A DNA stretch of 64,000 bases from Nitrospirota bacterium (lineage in GTDB: Bacteria > Nitrospirota > Nitrospiria > Nitrospirales > Nitrospiraceae): contig SCVN01000003.1 in NCBI GenBank assembly GCA_004296885.1, positions 1 to 64,000 of the forward strand, in the 5' to 3' direction. Under the pieces are notes generated by a model that saw only the letters and a program-made list of their open reading frames with translations, did no database searches and was not told the origin of the DNA. Shown here piece by piece: positions 44,388 to 53,914 of this stretch (positions are counted from its first letter, which is position 1; each line of letters begins with the position of its first letter). The position numbers and the translations under genes are program-made.

Positions 44388-45620
44388 ATGACACGCCGGA
44401 CCCTGATCAGCACCGTCCTCCTTCTGGCCATCGGCCTCGCTGCGGTCCTCTGGCTGATGAGCCGACCGACAGTCCTTCCTCCCGCAGGCTCGACGCCGGA
44501 TTCCATGGCCGACATGCCCGGCATGGACATGGGCGAAAAGCCGCGACCAGAAGGAAAGACGACGGACAGCAAGCCGGCTCCCGCATCGGAGGAGGCGCCG
44601 GGTGTGGTGACGATTCCACCGGACCGGCTGCAGACGATCGGCGTGAAATACGAGCAGGTGGCGAGACGTCCACTGGAGAAAGTGATCCGCACCGTGGGTC
44701 GCGTGGCAGCGGACGAGCGGCGATTGGCCAAGGTCACCATCAAGTTCCACGGCTGGATCGAGCAACTGCTCGTCAGTGCGATCGGCGACCACGTCAAAAA
44801 GGGACAGGTCCTGTTCACCATCTACAGCCCTGATTTGGTCGCCACGCAAGAGGAATACTTGCTGGCCTTACAGGGGCAGAAGCAACTTGGGACGAGCGAG
44901 TTTCCGGAGGTGGCGCGGGGCTCCAAGGACCTGCTGGAGGCCGCACGACGCCGGTTCCAGCTCTGGGACATCAACGAAGAGCATATTCGAGAGCTTGAGC
45001 AGACCAGCAAGGTCATGCGGACACTCCCCATCCACTCGCCCATCACCGGGACCGTGATCCGGAAGGAAACACTGGTCGGCGCGCACGTGGAGCCAGGCGC
45101 GGAGTTGTACACGATCGCCGACCTCTCGCACATCTGGATCTTGGCGGATATTTACGAGTACGAGTTGGCCTTCGTGAAGAAGGAACAGAAAGCGGCGGTG
45201 ACGCTCTCCTACGAACCGGGGACGGTGTGGACTGGGCGTGTCGGGTTCGTCTATCCCACGCTGGACCCGAAGACCAGGACCGCCAAAGTTCGATTTGAGG
45301 TGGACAACTCCAACGAGAAGCTGAAACCGGACATGTACGCCAATGTGGAGCTGACGGTGAACCTAGGGACCCGGTTGTCGGTGCCGCAAGAAGCGGTGAT
45401 CGAATCAGGCCAGAAACAACTCGTGTTCATCCATCATGGAGGCGGGCGCCTGGAGCCGCGCGTCATCAAAACCGGGGTGAAGACCGGTTCCCACTATGAA
45501 GTCGTGGCCGGCCTCAAGGAAGGGGACCACGTGGTCACCTCCGCGAATTTCCTGATCGACAGTGAAAGCCGCCTGAAAGCGGTCGTGGAGAGCATGGGCG
45601 GGATGTCGGAAATGAAGTGA
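44388..45620 (+). CDS. RND adaptor, CusB-like copper/silver efflux protein
   Basis: 410-aa periplasmic adaptor. One N-terminal transmembrane/signal helix (about 5-23), then a Met-rich stretch (residues 40-48, MADMPGMDMG), a CusB-like feature for Cu(I)/Ag(I) uptake. Lipoyl and barrel domains follow (VRTVGRVAADERRLAKV, PITGTVIRKETLVGAHVEPG, DLSHIWILADIYEYEL). Good ribosome binding site GGAGAGGAGG. Precedes the CusA-like pump after repeat B6. Known role: metal capture and delivery to the inner-membrane pump. Confidence 0.9.
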   Translation: MTRRTLISTVLLLAIGLAAVLWLMSRPTVLPPAGSTPDSMADMPGMDMGEKPRPEGKTTDSKPAPASEEAPGVVTIPPDRLQTIGVKYEQVARRPLEKVIRTVGRVAADERRLAKVTIKFHGWIEQLLVSAIGDHVKKGQVLFTIYSPDLVATQEEYLLALQGQKQLGTSEFPEVARGSKDLLEAARRRFQLWDINEEHIRELEQTSKVMRTLPIHSPITGTVIRKETLVGAHVEPGAELYTIADLSHIWILADIYEYELAFVKKEQKAAVTLSYEPGTVWTGRVGFVYPTLDPKTRTAKVRFEVDNSNEKLKPDMYANVELTVNLGTRLSVPQEAVIESGQKQLVFIHHGGGRLEPRVIKTGVKTGSHYEVVAGLKEGDHVVTSANFLIDSESRLKAVVESMGGMSEMK

Positions 45621-45692
45621 GGGAACGCGACACGGTGACGCGGAGACACGGCGATCCCCGCGTCCCCCCGTCACTCTTTCTCCGCGTCGGGT
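45619..45692 (+). repeat. Family B palindromic repeat, copy B6
   Basis: Words GACACGGTGACGCGGAGACAC and complementary CCGCGTCCCCCCGTCACT, between the CusB-like and CusA-like genes inside the operon. Confidence 0.75.
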
Positions 45693-45697
45693 GAAAA

Positions 45698-48600
45698 ATG
45701 GTCGAACACATCATTGACTACTGTGCAAGAAATCGTTTTATCGTCTTTCTGCTTGTCTTTACGACGGCCGTGGGCGGGCTCTGGGCCATGAAACAGACCC
45801 CCATCGACGCCCTGCCGGATATCTCCGATACGCAGGTGATTGTCTATACCACCTGGCCGGGCCGCTCGCCTGACCTGGTCGAGGATCAGATCACCTACCC
45901 GATCGTGACCGCGCTGTTGTCCGCCCCCAAGGTCACGGTCGTGCGCGGATTCTCGGACTTTGGCTATTCCTATGTCTACATCCTCTTCAAAGACGGCACC
46001 GACATCTACTGGGCACGCTCGCGGATTCTGGAGCGGTTGAATCAGCTTGCCGGACGGATGCCGGAGGGAGTCACGCCGCAACTCGGTCCGGACGCGACCG
46101 GCGTCGGCTGGGTCTTCCAATATGCGCTTGTGGACGAGACCGGTCAGCAAGACCTTGCCTCGCTGCGCAGCTTCCAGGACTGGTATCTCCGGTACTGGCT
46201 GCGGGCTGTGGAAGGGGTCGCCGAAGTCGCCAGCGTCGGCGGCTTTGTCCGCCAGTACCAGGTCAACCTGGACCCCACCAAAGTTCTTGCCTACCGCCTC
46301 TCCATCCCCTCGATCGTGGAAACGATCCGACAGAGCAATAACGATGTCGGTGGGCGGGTCGTGGAATTTTCAGGAATTGAATATGTGGTCCGGGGGCGCG
46401 GCTACATCAAGAAGCCCGAGGACATCGAAGAAATCGCGGTGGGCGTCAACGAAAGCGGCACGCCGATCCTGTTGCGGGACGTGGCCACGGTGAAGCTCGG
46501 ACCGGACATGCGGCGCGGCTTGGTCGAACTCGACGGGAAGGGCGAGGTCGCGGGCGGGATTGTGGTCATGCGCTTCGGCGAGAACGCTCTCACCGTGATC
46601 GAACGCGTCAAAGCCAAGCTCACAGAACTCGAACCCTCCATGCCCAAAGGGATCAAGGTTGTCACGACCTACGACCGCAGCAACCTCATTCACGAATCCA
46701 TCGCCACGGCGAATGAGAATCTGGCTGAAGAGCTGATTGTCACCGGGGTGCTGATCGTCGGATTTCTCCTCCACATCCGTTCCGCAATGCTCCCCATCCT
46801 CACCCTGCCCCTGTCCATCCTGATCGCCTTCATCCTCATCTACTTCCTGGACATTGGGATGAACATCATGTCGCTCGGCGGCATTATCGTGGCGATCGGG
46901 GACATGGTGGACGCCCCGATCGTCATGGTGGACAACGCGCACAAGCGGTTGGAGGAATGGGAACGAAACGGCAGACTCGGCGACCGGACGCAAATCCTCA
47001 TCGATTCGGCCAAGGAAGTCGGACCGGCGATGTTCAGCTCGTTACTCGTGATCGGCGTCTCCTTCTTGCCTGTCTTCGTCCTCGAGGCGCAGGAAGGCCG
47101 AATGTTCAAGCCGCTGGCCTTGACCAACTTCCTAGGCATTGCCGCCTGCGCGGTGCTGGCCATCACGCTGATTCCGGCGTTGCTGCCGACTTTCACGCGC
47201 GGCCGGATCTTCCCCGAGCAGCGGCACCCCGTCAGCCGCCTCTTGCAGCGTCTCTATACGCCCGTGTTGCGTGCGGCGCTGCACCACCGGTGGATGGTCG
47301 TGGTCTTGTCGATCGGGCTGCTGGCCAGCGTCATCCCTGCCTACCAGCGCATGGGCTCCGAGTTCATGCCACCGCTGTATGAGGGAACCATCCTCTATAT
47401 GCCCACGACACTCCCCGGTCTCTCGGTCACCGAAGCCGGCCGGCTCCTCCAATTGATGGACCGGAAGCTCCGAGGGTTTCCCGAAGTCGAGTGGGTCTTC
47501 GGCAAGGCCGGGCGGGCGGAAACCTCCACGGACCCGGCCCCGTTCAGCATGATGGAAGTCGTGGTCGAACTAAAGCCCAAAGACCAATGGCGACCGGGAC
47601 TGAGCTATGAAGGCCTCATAGACGAGATGAACCGGGCACTGCAGTTTCCAGGGGTAACCAACGCCTGGACGATGCCGATCAAGAACCGGATCGACATGCT
47701 CACGACCGGCATCCGAACCCCGGTCGGCATCAAGATTTTCGGGGCCGATCTCAACGAGATCGAGGGCATCGGCAAACATCTGGAGATGGTCCTCCGGGAG
47801 GTACCGGGGACGCGCAGTGTCTATGCGGAGCGGGTGTCCGGCGGATACTTCCTGGACTTCGACATCAATCGGAAGGAGATCGCGCGGTACGGACTCAAGT
47901 TGATGGATGTGGGCCGGATCATCGAGACGGCCATCGGCGGGGAAAATATCGCGACGACCATCGAGGGGCGCGAACGGTACCCGATCAACGTACGCTACCT
48001 TCGCGAGCTGCGCGATGATCCGGAAAAGCTGCGACGGGTGCTCGTGGATACCCCGACCGGTGCCCAAGTACCCCTCGCTCAACTGGCCACGCTCCGGTTC
48101 GTGAATGGACCGCCGATGATCCGGGACGAAAATGGCCGGCTGGCCGGCTACGTCTACCTGGACATGGCCGGCCGAGACGTGGGCGGGTACGTCGCGGATC
48201 TCAAGCGGGTGGTGCGTGAACAGGTGCAGCTGCCGCCGGGCTATACGATCACCTGGTCGGGCCAATATGAATTCATGGAGCGGGTCAAAGAGCGGCTCAA
48301 ACTGGTGGTGCCCCTCACCCTGGTCATCATCTTTGTGATGTTCTACTTTACCTTTAGCTCGGTGGCCGAAACGGGGATGGTGATGTTCGGGGTGCCGCTC
48401 TGTCTGGTGGGCGCCTTCTGGTATCTCGCTGAACTGGACTACAACATGAGCATCGCGGTCTGGGTTGGGATCATCACCGTGGTCGGGACCGGAGCGGAGA
48501 CCAGCTCGGTCATGCTGGCCTATCTGGATGAGGCCTGCCAGCGGCGCAAGGCGGCAGGGGGACTCGCGACGCTTGAAGATCTCATTGAGACCGTGCACCG

Positions 48601-48835
48601 AGGAGCGGTGGAGCGCATCCGGCCGATGATGATGATCGGCCTGGTGGATGTCGTCGGATTGATTCCAGTGATGATGGCCACAGGCACCGGGGCCGACGTG
48701 ATGAAACGCATCGCGGCGCCGCAAGTCGGGGGCGTGTTTTCCGCCATGCTCCTCACGCTCATTGTCATTCCGCCTATCTATGTGATGTGGCGCTGGCACG
48801 TCGAGGGGAAGACATTGAAGAGCGAGGGGGACTGA
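45698..48835 (+). CDS. CusA-like heavy-metal RND pump (Cu(I)/Ag(I) type)
   Basis: 1045-aa inner-membrane proton-driven pump with 12 transmembrane helices in two halves. Metal-binding Met residues of CusA are matched: Met568 (LYMPTTLPG), Met618/619 (FSMMEVV) and Met667 (RIDMLTTG), each five positions before the E. coli numbering (573, 623, 672). The TM4 proton-relay segment is GDMVDAPIVMVDNAHK, as in CusA. It should export Cu(I) or Ag(I) from the periplasm or cytoplasm. Follows the adaptor with repeat B6 between. Confidence 0.93.
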   Translation: MVEHIIDYCARNRFIVFLLVFTTAVGGLWAMKQTPIDALPDISDTQVIVYTTWPGRSPDLVEDQITYPIVTALLSAPKVTVVRGFSDFGYSYVYILFKDGTDIYWARSRILERLNQLAGRMPEGVTPQLGPDATGVGWVFQYALVDETGQQDLASLRSFQDWYLRYWLRAVEGVAEVASVGGFVRQYQVNLDPTKVLAYRLSIPSIVETIRQSNNDVGGRVVEFSGIEYVVRGRGYIKKPEDIEEIAVGVNESGTPILLRDVATVKLGPDMRRGLVELDGKGEVAGGIVVMRFGENALTVIERVKAKLTELEPSMPKGIKVVTTYDRSNLIHESIATANENLAEELIVTGVLIVGFLLHIRSAMLPILTLPLSILIAFILIYFLDIGMNIMSLGGIIVAIGDMVDAPIVMVDNAHKRLEEWERNGRLGDRTQILIDSAKEVGPAMFSSLLVIGVSFLPVFVLEAQEGRMFKPLALTNFLGIAACAVLAITLIPALLPTFTRGRIFPEQRHPVSRLLQRLYTPVLRAALHHRWMVVVLSIGLLASVIPAYQRMGSEFMPPLYEGTILYMPTTLPGLSVTEAGRLLQLMDRKLRGFPEVEWVFGKAGRAETSTDPAPFSMMEVVVELKPKDQWRPGLSYEGLIDEMNRALQFPGVTNAWTMPIKNRIDMLTTGIRTPVGIKIFGADLNEIEGIGKHLEMVLREVPGTRSVYAERVSGGYFLDFDINRKEIARYGLKLMDVGRIIETAIGGENIATTIEGRERYPINVRYLRELRDDPEKLRRVLVDTPTGAQVPLAQLATLRFVNGPPMIRDENGRLAGYVYLDMAGRDVGGYVADLKRVVREQVQLPPGYTITWSGQYEFMERVKERLKLVVPLTLVIIFVMFYFTFSSVAETGMVMFGVPLCLVGAFWYLAELDYNMSIAVWVGIITVVGTGAETSSVMLAYLDEACQRRKAAGGLATLEDLIETVHRGAVERIRPMMMIGLVDVVGLIPVMMATGTGADVMKRIAAPQVGGVFSAMLLTLIVIPPIYVMWRWHVEGKTLKSEGD

Positions 48836-48929
48836 GGATGGGCCGGACGCGCGAACCTTGCGGTATTGAGCGCGTCGAAGGCCGGGAAGTAGGATGAGGC
48901 CCGAGGGCCACTAAACGAAAGGAGGTAGG

Positions 48930-49352
48930 GTGAGGTACACCAAGACTCTGGTCGCGGCGCTGATGGCGGCGGCGTTGGCGGGAAACGGATGCCAACCCGC
49001 ACCCAAGTGGACGGTCTTGCCCGCGCCGACCGGCACGAATACCGCTGCGGCTCATCACAACGACGAGGGCATCCACGCCTATGCGCAAGGCCAATGGGAG
49101 GCAGCGAGACAGCACTTCGCCGCAGCGATCACGGCTTCGCCCGACCTGGCCGAAGCCCATTACAACATGGGAAAGACTCTGTATCGCCTTGGCGCGACGA
49201 AGGAGGGAGACGCGCATTTCATCTCCGCCGCCAATTTGGCGCCCGGCAACAAGGTCATCTGGGATTCCCCTCCCCTGAAGAACGTGTATGTCCCCTCCAA
49301 GGAAGCCACGATTCCCGGATTCTCCGACGGGCACGCCGGACACAGTCATTGA
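48930..49352 (+). CDS. Exported TPR-type small protein (140 aa)
   Basis: Signal-like N-terminus (LVAALMAAALAGNGC, Cys near residue 21; the lipobox is imperfect) and two TPR-like helical units (AQGQWEAARQHFAAAI, AEAHYNMGKTLYRLGATKEG). The C-terminus is His-rich (HAGHSH), a possible metal site. GTG 48930 is used, with GGAGGT 3 bases upstream. It lies 94 bp after the CusA-like gene and probably belongs to the metal-resistance block. Confidence 0.75.
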   Translation: MRYTKTLVAALMAAALAGNGCQPAPKWTVLPAPTGTNTAAAHHNDEGIHAYAQGQWEAARQHFAAAITASPDLAEAHYNMGKTLYRLGATKEGDAHFISAANLAPGNKVIWDSPPLKNVYVPSKEATIPGFSDGHAGHSH

Positions 49353-49553
49353 CCGCCCTGATGATGCTTCCAGTTTGGGGCATTTCTGACCTTCGAATCC
49401 TGCCTGGCTGCCCCTTTCCGCCACCGTGCAATCCCGTTTCCTGAGTCATAGGGTCTTCCTGCTTGAGAAAATCGAGCCGAAACAATAGGATCAGGCCTGC
49501 TCCGCACCGCCCCTCTTGGCATCCTGCTTGCTGCAACTGTTGGGGTGGAATGC

Positions 49554-50768
49554 ATGAGACAGCCTCGAATCTTTCAGCGCCTCGGAAGAATCTCCTTAGC
49601 CCTCCTTGCCACATTGAGCGTCGTCGCGTTGGGCCTCGGCAGTCTCACGGGATGTACCAAGGAGAGCGATGAGGTCCCCGGCGCCAAACCGGCCGTGGCC
49701 ACGGCCGGCCCGCGGCTCGTGCGCCTCAAGCCGGAGGCCGCCGCGGCGGCGGGGGTCGAGGTCCGCCCGATGGCCCGCAGCGAATTCCGGATGCACCGGG
49801 ACTTTCCCGCCACGGTCCAACCCAACAAGAATAAACTGGCCGAGGTGACCGCGCTGGTGCGAGGGCGCGCCACGGACGTCTATGTGGATGTCGGAACCGA
49901 TGTCGCGGGCGGGGCCTTGCTCGCCACGCTGTACAGCAGCGATCTCGGCTTGGCGCAGTCGACCTACCTGAAAACCGCCGCCAAGCTCCATGAGGCCGAA
50001 CTGGCCTATGAGCGAGCTCGAGGCTTGCTGGAAGACAAGGCGATCAGCTTGGCCGAGTTCCAAAAGAAGGAGGCGGAAGCCAAGAGCGTCCGCGCCGAAG
50101 CGCGGGAGGCACGGGATCGCCTGCACGTCTTGGGCATGCAGGAGCCGGAGATGCAACGATTGGACCGTGAGCACACCATCTCCGCCTACGTTCCGATCCA
50201 TGCCCCGTTCACCGGCCGCGTGATCGCACGGAACCTCGCCAAGGGGGAAGTCGTCGAGACGTCCCACGAGCTGTTTACGGTCGCGGATCTCTCGGAGGTC
50301 TGGGTGGTCGCGAACGTTCCGGAAAAGGACGTGCGGTTCATTCACCGCAACCAAACGGTCGAGGTCCGGCTCGCGGCCTACCCGCAGGAGGCGTTCCAGG
50401 GCGCCATCACCTATGTGGGGGATGTCCTGGAGCCGGCGACCAGAACGATGAACCTGCGGGTCACCGTCCCGAACCGTGACGGGCGGCTCAAGCCGGCAAT
50501 GTTCGCCACCGTTCGCGTGTACACCCATATCGAAACCGGCGTGCTGACGGTGCCCTCGGCGGCGATCCAGCGCGACCAACAGCGCGCCTTGGTGTTCGTG
50601 CAGATCGAGCCCGGGACATTCGAAGCCCGCCCGGTGACCCTCGGGGACGAGAGCGGGGAGATCACCAAGGTGCTGGGAGGCCTCCGCGAAGGAGAGTCCC
50701 TCGTCACCCAGGGGGCGTTTGCGCTCAAATCCGAGCTCGAACACCATAAGATCGAAGAGACCCGATGA
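49554..50768 (+). CDS. RND adaptor, CzcB-like
   Basis: 404-aa lipoprotein adaptor (lipobox LTGC near residue 33). Domains: lipoyl halves (HRDFPATVQPNKNKLAEVTALVR), coiled-coil hairpin (about 135-205, rich in AEAKSVRAEAREA), barrel and membrane-proximal parts. No Met-rich leader, unlike the CusB-like protein. Start ATG 49554 is preferred over GTG 49545 by spacing to GGGGTGG. Its stop overlaps the pump start (ATGA), so the pair is coupled. No TolC-type gene follows; the upstream outer-membrane factor may serve both pumps. Confidence 0.88.
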   Translation: MRQPRIFQRLGRISLALLATLSVVALGLGSLTGCTKESDEVPGAKPAVATAGPRLVRLKPEAAAAAGVEVRPMARSEFRMHRDFPATVQPNKNKLAEVTALVRGRATDVYVDVGTDVAGGALLATLYSSDLGLAQSTYLKTAAKLHEAELAYERARGLLEDKAISLAEFQKKEAEAKSVRAEAREARDRLHVLGMQEPEMQRLDREHTISAYVPIHAPFTGRVIARNLAKGEVVETSHELFTVADLSEVWVVANVPEKDVRFIHRNQTVEVRLAAYPQEAFQGAITYVGDVLEPATRTMNLRVTVPNRDGRLKPAMFATVRVYTHIETGVLTVPSAAIQRDQQRALVFVQIEPGTFEARPVTLGDESGEITKVLGGLREGESLVTQGAFALKSELEHHKIEETR

Positions 50769-53700
50769 TCGCGGCGCTCCTGGCATTCTCGCTCCGTCAA
50801 CGCATCCTCGTGGTCGCCGTGGCCGCGGTGTTGGCCGTCGGCGGGCTCTATGCGTTCGAGTCCCTGCCGATCGACGCCTTCCCCGACGTGACCAACATCC
50901 AAGTCCAAGTCCTCACCGACGCGCCGGGCCTCTCGCCCGTGGAAGTCGAACGGTTCATCACCTACCCGATCGAACTGCAGGTGACCGGCCTGCCGGGCCT
51001 GGCCGAAATCCGCTCGATCTCCAAATTCGCCCTGTCGCAGATCACCGCGGTCTTTCACGACGACGTGGACATCTACTTTGCGCGCCAGCTCGTGCTCGAG
51101 CGGCTCATGTCGGTCCGGGAGCGCCTGCCGAAAGGGACGGAGCCGGTGATGGCTCCGGTCACGACCGGCCTGGGGGAAGTCTATCAATATTACCTGGACG
51201 AGCCGGGGGCGCAGCCTGACGACCAGGCGTCCATCGAGGCGCAGCTGACCGATCAGCGCACGATCCAGGACTGGGTGCTCCGCCCCCTCCTCAAAAGCGT
51301 GCCGGGCGTGATCGACGTGAATGCATTGGGCGGGTTCGTCAAGCAATACCAGGTGCTGGTCGATCCGGCCAAGCTGCGGAAATACGACTTGACGCTGCAC
51401 GAAGTCTTCGACGCGGTGGCAAAGAACAACGCCAATGCCGGCGGCAACATCCTGGAGCAGCACGCGGAGCGGGCGATCGTGCGCGGGCTGGGCCTGATCA
51501 AAACCACGGCGGACATCGACACCATCGTCGTCAAAGAGACCGGCGGGACGCCGGTATTCGTGCGCGACGTGGCCGATGTGCGGATCGGCCACGCCGTGCG
51601 CCATGGCGCCGCGGTGGTGAACGGGGAGCGGGAGGTGGTGGCCGGCATCGTGTTGATGCTGCGCGGCGGCAACGCCAGGGAGGTCGTGCAGGCGGTCAAG
51701 GCCAAGGCGGAGGCTATGCGCCGCGAACAGGTCTTGCCCGTCGGACTCACCCTGGTGCCCTTCTACGATCGCATCGAGTTGGTCACCGCCGCGGTCCACA
51801 CGGTCCGCGACGCCTTGGTCGAGGGCATCCTCTTGGTCGTGCTGATTTTGTTCCTCTTCATGGGCACCGTCCGATCCGCCCTGATCGTGATCGCCACGCT
51901 CCTCATCACGCCGCTGATTACGTTCATCGTCATGGGCCGGATGGGGCTATCGGCGAACCTCATGTCGCTCGGCGGACTCGCCATCGCGGTCGGCGAAATC
52001 GCGGACGGTTCGGTGGTCATGGTCGAGAACATCCACCGTCACCTGTCGCAACCCGGCGGGCCGCAACGCCCCCGCTGGGAGATCGTGTTCCAGGCTTCGA
52101 AAGAAGTGGGCCGGCCGTTGCTGTTCGGCATTCTGATCATCAGCGTCGTGTTCCTCCCGCTCATGACCCTCCACGGGATGGAAGGCAAAATGTTCGCGCC
52201 GTTGGCCTACACCATCGTGATCGCCCTCCTGGTGTCCGCCCTGCTGACGCTCACGTTGTCGCCGGTCCTGTCGGCGCTGCTGTTGCGGGCCGGATGGGCG
52301 GAAGATACGCGGCTGACGGTCTGGGCGAAACAGCTGTACCTGCCCGTGCTCCGCTGGACGCTGGCTCATCGTGGAACGGTCATCGCCGCCGCGACCGCGC
52401 TCCTCATCCTCAGCCTGGCCTTGGTCCCCCTGGTCGGGCGTGAGTTCGTTCCGATCCTGGACGAAGGGGCGCTCACCCCCCAGATCGTCCGACTCCCGTC
52501 CGTCTCCCTGCCGGAGTCCATCGACATGGAGAAACGGGCCCAGATGGTCCTCCGCCAATTCCTCGAAGTGCGGCTGGCCGTGAGCAAGATCGGCCGCTCC
52601 GAGATCGCCAACACCCCCGAAGAGCCCAACGAAAGCGATCCGGTCGTCCTGCTGCATCCGAAGGAACGCTGGACCACCGCGCACACGAAGTCGGACTTGG
52701 TGGACGCGATGCGGCGGAAACTGGCCGACGTGCCCGGCATCTCGGTCCTGATGAGTCAGCCGATCCAGGAGCGCGTCGATGAGTTGATCTCCGGCATCAG
52801 GACCGAATGCGCGGTCAAGCTCTTCGGGGACGACCTGGAGCTGCTCAAGGAGAAGGCCGACGAGATCGCCGCGGCTCTGCAGACGATCAGGGGGGTGCGG
52901 GACGTGAAAGTCGAACAGATCGCTGGCCAGCCCTATCTCACGGTGGACATCGACCGAAACAAGATCGCCCGTCACGGGATCAACGTCGCGGATGTTCAGG
53001 AGATCATCGAAACGGCCGTGGGCGGCAAACCGGCCACGGCCGTCTACGAAGGCGTGCGCCGGTTCCAATTGATCCTGCGCTTCCCGAAGGAGTATCGCAA
53101 CGGGGTGCGCGCGATCGGCGAGATTCGCGTGAAGTCGGCCGCCGGCGCCTTGATCCCGATGAGCGATCTGGCGACGATCGAATGGCGGGAGGGGCCCGCC
53201 CGCATCAGCCGCGAACAGGCGCGGCGGCGCATTTACGTCGGCTTCAACGTGGTCGGGCGCGATATCGGCGGCGTGGTCGATGAGGGACGGCGAACACTGG
53301 CCGAGTCCATCCGGCTCCCGCAAGGCTACCAGATCGTCTGGGGCGGGGCCTTTGAGAACATGGAGCGCGCGATGAACCGTTTGCTGGTCGTCGTCCCGAT
53401 CACGATCGGATTGATCTTCCTGCTGTTGTTCTGGACATTCCATTCGCTGCGCTACGCCACGCTGATCATGTTGAACCTTCCCTTCGCCTTGGTCGGCGGG
53501 ATTCTCTCCCTGTGGCTGACCGGCCAATACCTGAGCGTGCCGGCGTCGATCGGATTCATCGAACTGTTCGCGCTCGCGGTGGGAAACGGAATCGTGCTGG
53601 TTTCCTACATTCACCAGCTCCGCCAGGAAGGCCGGTCCGCGGACGAGGCCACGGTGATCGGCTGCTCGCTGCGGCTGCGGCCGGTGCTGATGACCATGCT

Positions 53701-53884
53701 GACGACACTGCTCGGGCTTTTTCCTCTGGCCATCGCCCAAGGGATCGGTGCCGAGGTCCAACGGCCCCTCGCCACCGTCGTCATTGGCGGCCTGTTCACC
53801 TCGACGCTCCTGACCCTGGTCCTGTTGCCGGCCCTGTACCACTGGTTCGAGGACCCCCAGACCGAAGCGTCTGACGTCGGTTAG
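50765..53884 (+). CDS. CzcA-like heavy-metal RND pump (divalent cation type)
   Basis: 1039-aa inner-membrane pump with 12 transmembrane helices. The signature ESLPIDAFPDVTNIQVQV is present, and the TM4 relay is GEIADGSVVMVENIH. The three CusA methionines are replaced: the segment reads PSVSLPE where CusA-like pumps have MPTTLPG, and no Met is present near VVLLHPKERW. A divalent metal (Zn, Co, Ni or Cd) is therefore more likely than Cu(I); the exact metal cannot be told. Coupled to the CzcB-like adaptor by a 4-bp overlap. Confidence 0.93.
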   Translation: MIAALLAFSLRQRILVVAVAAVLAVGGLYAFESLPIDAFPDVTNIQVQVLTDAPGLSPVEVERFITYPIELQVTGLPGLAEIRSISKFALSQITAVFHDDVDIYFARQLVLERLMSVRERLPKGTEPVMAPVTTGLGEVYQYYLDEPGAQPDDQASIEAQLTDQRTIQDWVLRPLLKSVPGVIDVNALGGFVKQYQVLVDPAKLRKYDLTLHEVFDAVAKNNANAGGNILEQHAERAIVRGLGLIKTTADIDTIVVKETGGTPVFVRDVADVRIGHAVRHGAAVVNGEREVVAGIVLMLRGGNAREVVQAVKAKAEAMRREQVLPVGLTLVPFYDRIELVTAAVHTVRDALVEGILLVVLILFLFMGTVRSALIVIATLLITPLITFIVMGRMGLSANLMSLGGLAIAVGEIADGSVVMVENIHRHLSQPGGPQRPRWEIVFQASKEVGRPLLFGILIISVVFLPLMTLHGMEGKMFAPLAYTIVIALLVSALLTLTLSPVLSALLLRAGWAEDTRLTVWAKQLYLPVLRWTLAHRGTVIAAATALLILSLALVPLVGREFVPILDEGALTPQIVRLPSVSLPESIDMEKRAQMVLRQFLEVRLAVSKIGRSEIANTPEEPNESDPVVLLHPKERWTTAHTKSDLVDAMRRKLADVPGISVLMSQPIQERVDELISGIRTECAVKLFGDDLELLKEKADEIAAALQTIRGVRDVKVEQIAGQPYLTVDIDRNKIARHGINVADVQEIIETAVGGKPATAVYEGVRRFQLILRFPKEYRNGVRAIGEIRVKSAAGALIPMSDLATIEWREGPARISREQARRRIYVGFNVVGRDIGGVVDEGRRTLAESIRLPQGYQIVWGGAFENMERAMNRLLVVVPITIGLIFLLLFWTFHSLRYATLIMLNLPFALVGGILSLWLTGQYLSVPASIGFIELFALAVGNGIVLVSYIHQLRQEGRSADEATVIGCSLRLRPVLMTMLTTLLGLFPLAIAQGIGAEVQRPLATVVIGGLFTSTLLTLVLLPALYHWFEDPQTEASDVG

Positions 53885-53914
53885 ACGCTTCCTTGTCGAG
53901 AGCGGGGACGCATC

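Noticed and set aside
51947-53842. 631-codon minus-strand open frame
   Set aside because: Fully antisense to the CzcA-like pump; its composition is rich in Gln, Asp, Arg and His as expected for a shadow frame.
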